Below the pieces are notes generated by a model. It did not search any database, was not told where the DNA came from, and saw nothing but the letters and a program-made list of their open reading frames with translations. A stretch of DNA of 64,000 nt from Lasiodiplodia sp. COLG20 (taxonomy: Eukaryota > Ascomycota > Dothideomycetes > Botryosphaeriales > Botryosphaeriaceae). Position 1 is the stretch's first letter. Every line of letters begins with the position of its first letter. The stretch covers positions 496,001 to 560,000 of the forward strand of contig VNWV01000008.1 in the NCBI GenBank assembly GCA_009801085.1, in the 5' to 3' direction. Both the position numbers and the translations under genes were made by a program. Of this stretch, positions 35,359-46,173 are shown piece by piece.

Positions 35359-36133
35359 ATGGCGGACCGTCTGCAGAGTCTCAAGAACCACTTCAGCGCC
35401 AGCAGCGTGACCAAGGGCAGCTGCATGTGTGGCGCCATCAACTACGAGTTCAAAGGTATGTTTGCTGCCAATCGATCACTCCCTCCTTTAGAATTCAGCT
35501 AACCTGGTTACCTTTCCTAACAGGCGAGCCCAATGCCACCGCTCTGTGCCATTGCGTCGATTGCCACAAGTGGGTATGTATTGTCGAATGAAACAAACTT
35601 CCACCACGTGTGTCGTGTTAATTTGGACTTTCCTCCACTCTCACATTAATGCATTTCACTTCAGGCCCTTTGAATTGTTCACTCTCTCGTCCCGGATTCC
35701 GCCTTCACTCAATCACACAAAACTTCTTTATTCCCTCATCGTCCGGTCTCAATCTAACATTGAACCTCACGTTTTCATCCCTCACACTCACTGTCATCTT
35801 GAACCTTCACTAACCCAATACCAGACCGGCGGCGCCTACACCTCCAACGTCATCGTCAATCGGTGGAACTTCAAGGTCACCAAGGGCCACCCTTTCACCT
35901 ACGACGCCAAGGGCGCATCAGGCAAGATCAACCGCCACTTTTTCTGCGGCAACTGTGGCTCCGGCCTCTACGCCGAGCTCGAGATCATGCCCGACGTCAC
36001 CATCATCAAGAGCGGCGGCCTCGACGGCGGCGCGAAGGACCATGCGATCGGAGTCGAGTTCTACTGCAAGGATAGGCTGAGCTATGTCAAGCCGGTGGAT
36101 GGCGCGACGCAGGAGCCGGCATTTGGAAGCTAG
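35359..36133 (+). CDS. GFA/CENP-V domain zinc protein
   Basis: Small zinc-binding protein of the GFA family (glutathione-dependent formaldehyde-activating enzyme-like fold, shared with CENP-V). Three exons: 35359-35455, 35524-35573 and 35825-36133, giving 151 aa, the usual size. Zinc ligands are visible as GSCMCGAI, LCHCVDCHKW and FFCGNCGSGLY. The first intron is 68 bp. The second is 251 bp, far longer than its neighbours, but its GTATGT donor and ATACCAG acceptor rebuild HKWTGGAYTSN, which fits the family. Many fungal members have no proven formaldehyde-related activity, so the family name should not be read as function. Confidence 0.9.
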
Positions 36134-36663
36134 ATGATTGATGTCTGGTTGGGATTTGGTGAGTTGGTCATGTTCCGGGGATTGATGGAAATGTATTCGT
36201 GTGGGAAGAGAACGGTTCCAGGGAGAGGAATGAGTAATATGGACTCCATATCGGAGAGTTTACCATTTCCCTGTCAAAGTGAAAGACATTCAGTGAACCG
36301 ATCACATCCGTTCTTGATACGGCTTTTACAGGAAGAAGAAAAGAATAATAACAAAAAGACAAACATCCTGTGCGCTTGCGTGTCCGCTTGTAGAAAATGT
36401 AGAATGGGACTAGTAGGACTTCATGTCATTTCAAAGCATGGCCTGACCCAAGAAATCTTGATGCAAAGCATCTTGTGGAGACAATGACAAGGAAGGAACC
36501 CGATTGAGTGACACTCTGACCAGATTAGCCGTTTGGGGCTAGTTCCCCACACGGCGGGACCTCGGCGTGTCTTATCAATAGGGCGCGGGGACGCGAGCGA
36601 GTGACCGAATCGTCTATCTCTCCGTTCCCTCCCCAACTACCGCATTTTCCCGAAACATCACAA
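36134..36663. other. Intergenic, no gene seen
   Basis: GFA 3' flank and upstream region of the Zn2Cys6 factor. The regulator's frame is open back to 36601 but has no ATG before 36664. Confidence 0.5.
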
Positions 36664-39044
36664 ATGTCGAAATCGAGCCGCCAGACTCGACGCACAAGAA
36701 GCTTTGGAGGCTGTCGAACGTGTCGCCGTCGTCACGTAAAATGTGACCAAAAGCGACCCCGCTGCCGCGTTTGCGAACGACTGAGCCTGGACTGTGAGGG
36801 CTACGAATCGCTCATCCAATGGACTCAACCTCTCGGCCTCGCCAGTTCTTTCTTCGCTGACGAGTTGGCACCCGAGGACACACGGCAATGCAGAAGACTG
36901 CTGTTCTCTGGTAATTTGCCACTTCCCCGCTCCACCTTATTCTGCCTTCCCAAGGTGGAGCTGACCAAACCCTGAAGATGCCGAGAGGAGAGCAATGTGC
37001 AAAGAGCTTGTCACCAGTGCCGATGTTGATTACAGATCCAATGTCCTCCGAATGGAAGAGCGGGCCATAGCCGGAGAGGACACGGTAATCGAGGGACCTT
37101 TCACTGTATTTCAACTGGACTCTGTTACTCGGCGCGATGAATCCCAGCAGGAGACTCTTCCCAGCCTGACGGATGACCCTCTCGCCGAGATAGAGCCGTT
37201 TCAGATCGACCCGGAAGTGCAGTTGCTTCAAGAGTCATCAATCGTGCCGTCACCGCCGTCTTCATCAAGCACTAATCAGGCGCCTGATCGGCACGATGCT
37301 TCCGCATTTGATACTACCGGACCTGCCACAGACTTGCAGCAAGACGATCTTACTTCCCTCTCCTTTCTATTTCCGCCCGAGGATCAAAGCACATTTTTCG
37401 ATCAACTACAGCATTATCCGAGCGCTCCGGACAGAACAGACTTCATGCAATTCGCATTTTCTCCAATATCTCCCCAGGCATTGGCAATTCCCACAGGCTC
37501 AGCCTCTCCAATTTCGCCTGAAGAGCATCTTCTGCTCTCTCATTTCATGAACGACTTTGTCAAGGTTGCCTCTCCTACTTCAAACGGGAAGTCCCCATGG
37601 CAGACGCTCTATTTCCCGGAAGCTTTGAAGACCGTTGGCCAACTCACCCTACGAGCTGATCCCAGCGCAGCAAGCTTGTCACTACTCTATTCACTCATGG
37701 TGATTAGCGCGTTCCACCTCGACAGGCTATCAGGAGCTGAAGCTGGCGCCGGGTATTGGTGGAAGATTGCGGAGACGTACCAAGCAAAGGCCATGGCCCA
37801 CATCCAGCTGAGCTTGCGCCATGAGGTTGTTGGTCCTAAACGGGCGAAATACAAAGTTCTCTTAATGGCACTCCTTACCTTAGTAACGGCCTGTGTAAGT
37901 CATGTATCCCTACATTTGGCTAAACAACGCTGACACGAACAAGATAACCAACGGCAAACTCGTCGACGCACGAAAACACCTTCTCGATGCCCAACGCCTC
38001 ATCCACATGCGTGGAATCTCCAAGAAACACCCTTCGCGCAAAGTGCAGATGCTACACGCCATGTTCCTGTACCTGCGCATCATGGAGGAAGCCACATTCG
38101 TCTACCCCATTTCGGCCAATAGTGAATTCTTCCACAACCACCTCTCACCCAACGCGCATCCCAGCTCGGCGCGGTACCCGTCGCTGGCGGCGCATCGGTG
38201 GTTCAGCGGGAGCGTCGAGGACGGCGTGCCTGCCAACTTCCGCGAGCTGGATGACTTCTTCGAGCGCTCTGGCCCCGCGCTGCGCCCGCTGTTCGCTCGC
38301 ACCTACGGCATTCCCGAGAGCCTGGTCGTGCTCAGCTCGCACATCACCTACCTGTGTTGCGAGATGCGCCAGGTGCGCGCGCGCGGAGGCCATCCCTGGG
38401 CCGGCTTCGACGAGGATTACCGTAAACGCTGCAAGGTTGTGGAGGATCTGCTGTGCGGGTGGACGAAGGAGCAGCAGCTGCCTGAAGAGACCGCAACATC
38501 CCCATCATCGTCCCCTTCGTCGTCATCATCATCGTCGTCGTCCTCGTCATTATCATCATCGCCATCATCCTCGCCATCCCCGCCGAGTGGCGATTTCAGC
38601 GGCAGCAACACCAACAACGAAGCCGCCGCCGACGACGAAGAAGAAGACCACGCCGCGCAAGCCTTCCACGCCGCCCTCATCATCTTCTTCTACCGCGACG
38701 TGCGCGACATCAACCGCTTCACGCTGCAGCACCACGTCAAAACCGTCAAGGCGCACCTGCTCGCGCTCGAGGGCCGCAAGATCGCCCAGGGCGTCGCGTC
38801 GGCCAGCGTGCTGTGGCCGGGCTTCATCGCCGCCGCCGAGGCCCTCGACCACGCTGACTTCGCCGACATCGTCGCCTGGATGCGCGGCTGCGCCGACCGC
38901 TACGGCCTGCGGAGCTTCGATCGCGCGGCGGACGTCGCGGCAGACGTGTGGGCTGCGCGACAGGCGGAGAAACGGTTGGGTGGTAGGGGCTTGGCGTGGT
39001 CGGAGAGGGTGTTGCAGCAGAAGAGCTTTATGATTTTGCCGTAG
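36664..39044 (+). CDS. Zn2Cys6 transcription factor
   Basis: Fungal binuclear-zinc-cluster regulator. Three exons: 36664-36910, 36978-37894 and 37944-39044, giving 754 aa. The zinc cluster is at the N-terminus with Cys at 17, 20, 27, 34, 37 and 44, preceded by a basic RQTRRTRSFGGC segment. The first join gives LLFSDAERRAM and the second TACITNGKLVDARKHLLDAQRLIHMRG; both fit the Fungal_trans_2 (DUF3468) type of activator. An acidic/Ser-rich region (residues about 130-200) may serve activation. A poly-Ser stretch encoded by TCA/TCG repeats interrupts the C-terminal helical domain. The target is unknown. The nearest metabolic genes are the GFA protein upstream and the 2-hydroxyacid dehydrogenase downstream. 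Confidence 0.88.
38503..38583 (+). repeat. Coding TCA/TCG microsatellite (poly-Ser)
   Basis: About 80 bp of TCA, TCG and TCC triplets inside the Zn2Cys6 gene encode a Ser/Pro run of roughly 28 residues. Triplet length change would keep the frame, so alleles may differ in length. Confidence 0.85.
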
Positions 39045-40122
39045 AGAGCGAGGGGCTTTTATTTGTCAGTGCGTTTGTCTTCGGTCAGATGGGAAATAGA
39101 TGGCGGGAGTTGTTGGAAATGGCGTAATTCGAATGTGTGATTTCAGGAAGAGTGTGCACGATCGTCTTTGAAAGCTCATAGACATAGAGATCAAAGGCGT
39201 TAGAATTGCCATTATTTGTGCATATTCCAAATTCTGCCTCTACGTGCTGTTTATCTGCTGATTCCGCTTCCGTCCAGCATGGACTGACAGTGGGGTGAGA
39301 CTGTCGCCATGGACGGAGCAGACTCTCCTATATGCGGACGAGAAGGGCATCTCCTTACGATGGGAATCCAGCAGCTCGGCGAAGAACCCCATGATTCGAA
39401 GGGCACAGAAGAGACAAACGAGTGCGTTGTCGCCGTCCGCGTTGTTGCGGATTCATCTTCTCGTCCCGAAATGGGAGTCCACACCGGCGATGCGGGGAAA
39501 GGTCCGGTCGGCGTGACGAGTGAGCTGTAAAAAGAGTCAGTAACGACCCAGCCCATTGGGTCTCCATTATACTTAGCCCCACTGATTGGAAGATTGAGGT
39601 GTGCACGCATGTGCTAGGGCTTCGTTTGCTCTACATGCGTGCTGATAAGAAAGTGGGTTCGACCAGATACCTGAGCTCACCGTCTTGAAGCTGGGAATTT
39701 TGATAGGCATCACTTCAACGTCCCGGTTGCAATCTTTAGGGTTTGTAATCCAAAATTGCCGAAATATTACTAGAGACCCTCTTCCAAGATGTTTCGATAG
39801 CGAACGCTCTACGACCCGATCATAATTGAGGACGGCCCGACCCTCGGCGGGTACCTTTGCAGGAGCAGGAAAGGGAAGGCAACCCCGAGCCGACGCGCCG
39901 CATCTAGCCGCGAAGTCCGGGGTAACACTATCAACATTATCGCGCCAGGTAAGCCATAGCGACGCCCTACGATGTTGGTAGATGCGCTTTATGGACATGT
40001 CGCTCGAAAGTGGGAGTTGATATAATGATGACGGCAGGCTTTGAGGACCTGCAGCGGGCTACTCAATTTTTTTGTTTTAATTCTTTCCCCTGCTCATAGA
40101 AGAATCCCATCTTTGAACCAAC
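39045..40122. other. Intergenic, about 1.1 kb, no gene seen
   Basis: 3' flank of the regulator and promoter of the dehydrogenase gene. Open frames of 70-140 codons occur on both strands without recognisable domains. Confidence 0.5.
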
Positions 40123-41720
40123 ATGGCAAATCGCGGCCTTACACTCGATCCTCATGTCTTCACTATCAGTGACCTCAAGGAAATTGGCAGCAGTAAGCTG
40201 CCAAAGATGTACAGAGGTACGGCTGTGTTCTTGAGATCAAAGACATTTTCTAACCACCAGCAATCAAATAATAGATTACTACAATGAAGGTGCAATGGAC
40301 ATGATAAGGTAGACTGCTGCGAGGACTGTTCCATGGCGCCGGGCTAACTGTTATCCTCCAGCCTGCGCGAGAACGAAGAAGCCTACAACCGCTACAAGAT
40401 CCGGCCACGCATCCTCGTAAACGTTGACACAGTCGACATTTCAACACACATATTTGGGACGAAAGTGCGTCTGCCTCAAAAAGTCCGATGCACGGAACAT
40501 GCGGAACTGACGACAAAAACAACATCCAGGTTTCATTTCCGCTCGGCCTCAGCCCAACAGCCATGCACCGACTAGCACACCCAGACGGGGAGCTCGCAAC
40601 GTCTCGCGCCGCCGCAAAAAACGGCATCTGCATGGGTCTGTCGTCGTACGCGACCGAGAGCCTCGAAAATGTCGCCGCGCAAGGCACGGGTAATCCGTAC
40701 GTCATGCAGATGTGCGTGCTGAAGGACAGGGAGATTACGCTGCAGCTCCTCAGGCGGGCAGAAGGTAAGACTGCTCCATCTTCACTCCTTACGTTCTGCA
40801 AATTAAGGATTGCGCGGCTGATTCTCCCCGAACTGTACAGCTGCGGGTTACAAGGCGCTTTTCCTCTCCGTAGATGTCCCCGTCCTCGGCCTACGCCTCA
40901 ACGAGTTCAGAAACAAGTTCGTGCTTCCGGAGGACATGGCATACCCGAATATTTTGTCCAAAGGCAAGGATGATCTTGGTGGAAGACATGACTACGGTAC
41001 GGGAAGAGAACTCTGGTCTGAAAGACCATGAATCATAGATCTGGGCTAACTTTGCCTAAAAGATGCAACCTTGGAGTGGGAGACAGCAATCCCGTGGTTA
41101 AAAAAACACACAAAGATGCAAATCTGGCTGAAGGGCGGTAAGTTGGGGAGCCATTCCAATAACCTTCTTGCGGAAATCAAGTTGACGTTTGTTGGCAGTG
41201 AACACGGCCGATGATGTCGTACTCGCTATCCGCCATGGCGTCGACGGTGTTGTTGTGTCCAACCATGGCGGGCGCCAACTCGACGGCGTGCCCGCCACGC
41301 TTGATGCACTACGGGAGTGCGCTCCCGCAGCGAAGGGCAAAATACCGATCGCAGTGGATGGTGGTATCCGCAGGGGTTCGGACATCTTCAAGGCGCTGGC
41401 GCTCGGTGCGGACTACTGCTTTGTAGGGAGAATGGCATTGTGGGGCCTTGCGGTCAGTACATTCTCACTGCCCTCACAAGCTTTCGTTTTGGTATTGACC
41501 TTTGCAAATAGTACAAGGGACAAGATGGTGTGGACCTGGGCATCAAAATCCTGATGAATGAATTCAAGATTACAATGGCGCTTGCGGGGTAAGTGCGAAC
41601 CTCTCCGTGAACACTGAAGGCTTTTCCTAACATCAAGTATTCAGATGTCGGTCCGTCAATGAGATCAACAAATCGCACCTTTCAGTTCTTACTTCGAGTG
41701 GGATTTTGTGCAAGCTGTAA
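40123..41720 (+). CDS. FMN-dependent 2-hydroxyacid dehydrogenase/oxidase
   Basis: TIM-barrel flavoenzyme of the glycolate oxidase/L-lactate dehydrogenase family, which oxidises L-2-hydroxyacids to 2-oxoacids. Nine exons: 40123-40216, 40275-40308, 40362-40464, 40530-40764, 40841-40996, 41063-41137, 41199-41452, 41512-41588 and 41645-41720, giving 367 aa. All introns are 53-76 bp with good borders. Key pieces: [20 protein letters not shown] across introns 1 and 2, [32 protein letters not shown] with the catalytic His and substrate-binding Arg, and [20 protein letters not shown] with the FMN phosphate-binding Gly/Arg. There is no N-terminal cytochrome b5 domain, so it is not a flavocytochrome b2. 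The C-terminus ends CKL, a weak variant of a peroxisomal SKL signal. Substrate not determined. Confidence 0.9.
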
Positions 41721-42082
41721 GCTGTAAGGGACAAGGAGTTATGAGTTTACCTTCCACGATCCAGGTACCCAAAAGTATCGGACGTACATGTTATTAGCGA
41801 GCACTTAGAGATAGGCTGGAAGTCATTGCTACTGGAATTCTTGAGGACCAACCAAGAGATAAAATGAAGCCACTCAGGAAACGCGATAGTAAGAATCGGG
41901 ATGCTGCACTCTCAGATGAGCAAACGAGAAGGCCCAGAACACCAGGCGAACCTAAGTATGGCCCTCATATCGGTGTCTTCATCTTTATTACAGTTCATTT
42001 GTTCCCTCTCTTGTATTCTTCAAGACTGTGAAGCATCTCGACAAACATTTGCAGACCTTAACCAAACCTCGTGGATATCAGT
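41721..42082. other. Convergent intergenic region, no gene seen
   Basis: 362 bp between the 3' ends of the dehydrogenase and the acetyltransferase genes. Nothing recognisable. Confidence 0.5.
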
Positions 42083-42719
42083 CTACGCTGGTGCTATTGG
42101 CCGCTTCATAGTTAACACCACAAAATCTCGCTCTGCGCCCCACATACCCTTGGGCCCAAGACAAGAGTCTACAATCTTAAAGCCGCGCCTGGTCCAATAC
42201 GCGCCATTATGATCAATGGCCCTCAGCCACAGCGTGAGCTCCCTCTTGCTCGTTGCTTCTCTCCCCTCTCTCGTGGCCGTCGCCAACTCAACCGCCCGGA
42301 CGCATTGATCCGCGAAGCCTTTGCCGCGATGCACGGCTAGTGTGGTAACAGTTGAGAGTTCAAAGTCTGTATGGGCCTGCATTTTTGCTTAATCAGCGGT
42401 CTGGCTTGCTTTTGTAAAACAAGACAGCAATTGCATTCTGCCTTACCGGAGTTGTCCCCCAAAGCTTCGTCGATGCGGTTGCTATCGGTTCATCCGTTGC
42501 TTCGTTGAACATCACAGCACAGAGACCCTGTTCGCCGAGGCTCTCTATGAGCTCGTTATCGGAGAGGAAGCGTGGCACTGGAAAGCCATCCTTGCCGGAA
42601 AACGCAAGATTGATAAATTCAACGAGGATATGGAGGAACGTAGGCCGTGCCGAGAGGTCTGCTGCGGTGAATAATTCAATTCGAGTTGAGGAGGGAGCCT
42701 GGGAAGGTGATGACGCCAT
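42083..42719 (-). CDS. GNAT-family N-acetyltransferase-like protein
   Basis: Acetyl-CoA-dependent acyltransferase fold, about 188 aa from two exons (42447-42719 and 42083-42376). The 70-bp intron has a GTAAGG donor, a CTGATTAAG branch site and an ATGCAG acceptor, and joins LWGTTP to AHTDFELSTVTTLAVHRGKGFADQCV. The second part contains GNAT motif A: the strand TTLAVH and the pyrophosphate-binding loop HRGKGFAD, followed by a helix. AIDHNGAYWTRRGFKIVD matches motif B (N-x-x-A-x-x-x-Y-x-x-x-G-F). An in-frame ATG at 42770 would add 17 hydrophobic residues; 42719 is preferred because MASSPSQ fits a soluble N-terminus. Substrate unknown. Confidence 0.8.
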
Positions 42720-43485
42720 TGGCTGGATATCGAGTACTAGCAAATGATATCTGTTTATCCAAATGAACAATTTATATTCGAGGGCTTGGACGTCCTTTCT
42801 CCATAGGTGGGAGGTGATGAGTCAAGCAAGTGTAGCCTAGAAAAGGAAAGACGGGGGTTCTCAGTGGCCGCGCCCTTCATGTCAAGTTTCGCGCCCTATG
42901 CGTCTTTCTTTGGAATTGCCGAAAGTAGCTCTTACTGGTTCGTGCGACGCGCAGTCACCTCCTTCACCAAAAATCGATAGGAACGACCGTGTGATACTGT
43001 CGGAAAACCTCGATCTGATTTATCCGTAAGCTGGATAGCTGCACTTTGAGAATTTGTGATATTACTACAGAAAGCTTAGTTTGAATTTTGTCCTACATTT
43101 TCTGCCCTGTTCGACTTCTGATCAAACAAATCGACGAGCATCTCTGATGAGGGGCAGTCCACTACAACGCACAATATCATGCCCGAGCTAACCAAGCCTG
43201 GGCAATCAAAGTAGCGGATAATATTCTTTCAGGCTCCATCATACCTGTTACACAAACTGAAACCACCTGCATGAAGCTATCAGTATATTTTCTTCTAATT
43301 CAAATGGAGAGAAATCGAACCATCTTCAACTCGTTCGGTAATATACGGTCCAAAAAACGCCGCCTGTGTCTCACACACAAAACGCCCACGCCATGCCAGA
43401 AAGAAGTATCGTTGGCTCTTCTGGGTATCTGATTCCCAACTTTACCGTCCATCTTCAATCCCCCACCAACTCCCCTCCCCGGCAA
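42720..43485. other. Intergenic, no gene seen
   Basis: Upstream of the acetyltransferase and 3' flank of TRS31. No supported feature. Confidence 0.5.
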
Positions 43486-44324
43486 TTATTTCGGCGGCTC
43501 CAAAATCTCCTCCCTCTCAATGACCCTCTCGTCAAACTTGATCAAAAATATCGTCTTACTCGGCCACATCTCCCTACCCGCACCCGCCTCGCCTTCCGCA
43601 CCACCTGCTGCCGCACCACCGCTGCTCGCAGAACCATCATCTACCCAATGCGCCGTGACGCCCTTGGTCGGGAAGCCGGCGCCATCGCATACGCCCTCGA
43701 CGACGCCGGCGACGAAGGCGGCGACGTTGAGCGAGCTCATCTCGCGCGGGGTGCTGACGTACTCGACGACGAGCGGGGCGTTGTCCGTGATCATGTAGTC
43801 GGTGGCGGCCTGGGCGGAGCGCTCGAGGGCGTCGGCGGGCCGGTTGAACAGGTGCTTCCACAGCGTCGTCGTGATGAACTGCAGCAGCGCCAGCACGCGC
43901 GTCGGCCGCGTGGGGTTCGGGTTCGCCGTCAGCGCGCCCGCGACCGGTGATCGCGCTGAGAGGAGGTCGAGCAGCTTGAGGCCCAGCGGGTAGCCCTGGC
44001 TGTTGAGCCTGTTCGTTTTGCGGAACAGATGATGTGCGTGAGCTTTCAGTGCTGGTGGAGGGAAAGGTGTGTGGGCAATCGGAGCCTGCCGTACCTCTTC
44101 TCTAGGTCGGCGACGCCGGTGACTTTCCTCTGGGCGTAGGTGATCATCTCGACGAAGAGGTAGGCGAAGGCGGCGCGGCTGAGCTCGGCATTCTTGCTGC
44201 GGCCCAGATTGCGGTCGTAGATGGTCTTGCGGTTGGAGGGGTAGCGTAGCCCCGAGGTAAGGGAGCGCTGCTGCTGGTGTGCCGCCGCATCTTGGGCTGA
44301 TTTGTAGGGTTGTGAGGCGCTCAT
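43486..44324 (-). CDS. TRS31: TRAPP complex subunit Trs31 (TRAPPC5)
   Basis: Core subunit of the TRAPP complexes, which act as the guanine-nucleotide exchange factor for the Rab GTPase Ypt1 and tether vesicles at the Golgi. Two exons: 44095-44324 and 43486-44008, giving 250 aa. The N-terminal exon has the strongly conserved LRYPSNRKTIYDRNLGRSK, SRAAFAYLFVEMITYAQ and GVADLEKR. The 86-bp intron joins this to LNSQGYPLGLKLLDLLSAR, and later LLQFITTTLWKHLFNRPADALERS, also family hallmarks. A Gly/Ala-rich insertion (SSGGAAAGGAEGEAGAG) near the C-terminus is a low-complexity addition to the usual roughly 190-residue core. The frame is open upstream of 44324 but lacks an ATG near its start. It lies on the same strand as SWD2, 345 bp downstream of it. 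Confidence 0.93.
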
Positions 44325-44669
44325 CGTTGGGCAAGGGAGACCATCGTGGGGTTGACGTGGGTGCGCGGTGTGCTCGGGGAAGCTCCGCTGCGCGTCTGGT
44401 GTTTGTGCCCCGCCGTTGCTGGCCACGTCTTTTCACAGTCCGGGCAGAAGTACAGCGCTCACGTCACCACCGAGTCTTAGGGCTCAATTGCGTCTCTACT
44501 ATGAAGAATCGTATTGGTACATTTTCGGGTATTATTGCGCCTCTAATTCCGATTGACTTTCTCCCTGATTATCCTTTTCCCTCTGCGCCCTCTCGATAAA
44601 GCAAACACCGTAAATGCTAACTCATGGTAAAGAGATAACGCTGTCTGCTCATGTGGCTAAATGCTAGCT
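44325..44669. other. Intergenic, SWD2 3' flank and TRS31 promoter
   Basis: 345 bp between two co-oriented housekeeping genes. Nothing beyond the expected promoter and UTR content is seen. Confidence 0.5.
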
Positions 44670-45746
44670 TCACATCGCGTCCGGATCTGGCAGCCAGATC
44701 ATAAAGTCCTTATCAGCAGTACACAGTAGGTTCATGCGCTGGTTGTATCCCACCACAGCTGCTTTGCCAGGTCCAGGAAGGTCCGTAATGGGTCGGAGAA
44801 TGCGGTCAGCAGACTGCTTCGAGTGCAAGTCCCACACAAGCAAACCGTCGTCGCCCGAGCCACCGATCAAGAACTGGCCATCTGGGGAAAGGCAGGTGTC
44901 GCCTTGGCCTGCCACAGTTCCAGGTGCAGCGTATTCGCCCGCAGCGCGACGCCCAGAAGTGCCCGTATCCCTCAGGCAGAAGTATTTGAGGCTGCCCTCG
45001 AAAGCGTCCAGCGCGAAGTGTCCACCTCCAGTAGTGCCGAGCACGAGGTGCTTTCCATCGTTTGAGAATTCCAGCTTCGCCCAAGTGCGTCCCACAGATC
45101 CGGGCGTGTACTGCTGTTCCATCTCGTGCAGGTCGAAAGTCGCGAATGGTGGTTTGTCGAAATTGCGAACATCGTACAAAAGGATGGTCTGAGTCGGAGG
45201 TGACGCAATAGCGATGACACTGGCAGAGGGGTCATAGGCGGCAAGGTATGGGCCGTGCAGCTTGAGCAAGCCCTGGCTATTGGGGGAGTTAAGAGCCCAT
45301 AGCCGCACAGTATTATCCTGGGAGCAGGAAATGAAAGTGTCGTTCGACGGGTTCAGTGCCAGGCAGGTGACGGTGTCGGTGTGCCCTTTGAAATAACGAA
45401 TGTACGAGTTGTCATGTGTTGAAAGGTAACGGATGCCGTCGTCGACTTTTGTGCTGGCGTAAATGATACTTTGCGCGTGATGCGTGAAGCGCGCTAGGTG
45501 CACGCCGTACTTTTGGCTTTTTAGTTCCTTTGCGTGCTTGCCTTCTTTGCAGTTGTAGATTTGAAGGGTGTCATCGTCGCGGGCGACAATAGCCAGCTCA
45601 CCAGAATCGTCAAAGTCAAGTGAAGTCACCGACGTTTCTTTGTTGTCCGCGCGGAAGCAGCGAGTCGGTCGGAACCCTGCGACAATTTCGCTGACCTTTT
45701 GGGTTTGCGGAGCTCCGGAGTTCGTCGGGGTGCCCCCAGCGGCCAT
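44670..45746 (-). CDS. SWD2: WD40 protein Swd2 (COMPASS / cleavage-polyadenylation factor subunit)
   Basis: Beta-propeller protein, orthologous by sequence to yeast Swd2 and animal WDR82. It serves in the Set1/COMPASS histone H3K4 methyltransferase and, in yeast, also in the cleavage and polyadenylation factor. One exon, 358 aa, a typical length. The first blade reads SVTSLDFDDSGELAIVARDD. Later blades include KGHTDTVTCLALNPSNDTFISCSQDNTVRLWAL-like sequence and LSPDGQFLIGGSGDDGLLVWDL, all standard WD repeats. The N-terminal FRPTRCFRADN and the GLLKLHGPYLAAYDPSA segment are characteristic of Swd2 rather than generic WD40 proteins. It is divergent from OAC1 across 427 bp. Confidence 0.93.
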   Translation of the reverse strand: MAAGGTPTNSGAPQTQKVSEIVAGFRPTRCFRADNKETSVTSLDFDDSGELAIVARDDDTLQIYNCKEGKHAKELKSQKYGVHLARFTHHAQSIIYASTKVDDGIRYLSTHDNSYIRYFKGHTDTVTCLALNPSNDTFISCSQDNTVRLWALNSPNSQGLLKLHGPYLAAYDPSASVIAIASPPTQTILLYDVRNFDKPPFATFDLHEMEQQYTPGSVGRTWAKLEFSNDGKHLVLGTTGGGHFALDAFEGSLKYFCLRDTGTSGRRAAGEYAAPGTVAGQGDTCLSPDGQFLIGGSGDDGLLVWDLHSKQSADRILRPITDLPGPGKAAVVGYNQRMNLLCTADKDFMIWLPDPDAM

Positions 45747-46173
45747 AGTGAGTAGTGGATATGGAGGTGGAGTTCAACGCATCGCGTGGTAGGCTGCTGG
45801 AAACTGCACCGCTTTCGGAGCGGGCGCGATGGCGGGATGGTGGTGTGGTGGTGTGTTGGCTGCGGGCTGTCGCGGTGTTTGAGAAGCTCGCGGCGCGATG
45901 AAGCAATTCGAAGGCGCACGGACGCGCGGGGGCGATCATTTGGCCGAGCTCTGGGCTCCGATGCCGGGGCATGCAGGGCATCTACCAAGCAGCCGTCGAA
46001 TATTTCCTGCTACGTAAGCAACGCAGCTCATCACCGCCCTCAGCAATCAATCTCCCCTCTCAAACACTTCTCAATTGCCTGCGCACTCTCGCCGGAGGGC
46101 AGCTTGACGTTCGCCATCCCAACTTCACCCGGTTCTCCGGCGCAGAGAGCGAAAGCACAGGGCGCGACCAGCC
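45747..46173. promoter_or_regulatory. Divergent promoter region of SWD2 and OAC1
   Basis: 427 bp between two outward-facing start codons. Both promoters must lie here. No specific operator identified. Confidence 0.5.

Noticed and set aside
37987..39033. 348-codon open frame overlapping the Zn2Cys6 gene
   Set aside because: Same strand but another frame. The translation is Arg/Ser/Thr/Pro low complexity, while the chosen frame carries the regulator domain.
39640..39680. GGGTTCGACC resembling a tRNA T-loop
   Set aside because: The flanking bases do not form a T stem, and no anticodon or acceptor stem fits nearby.
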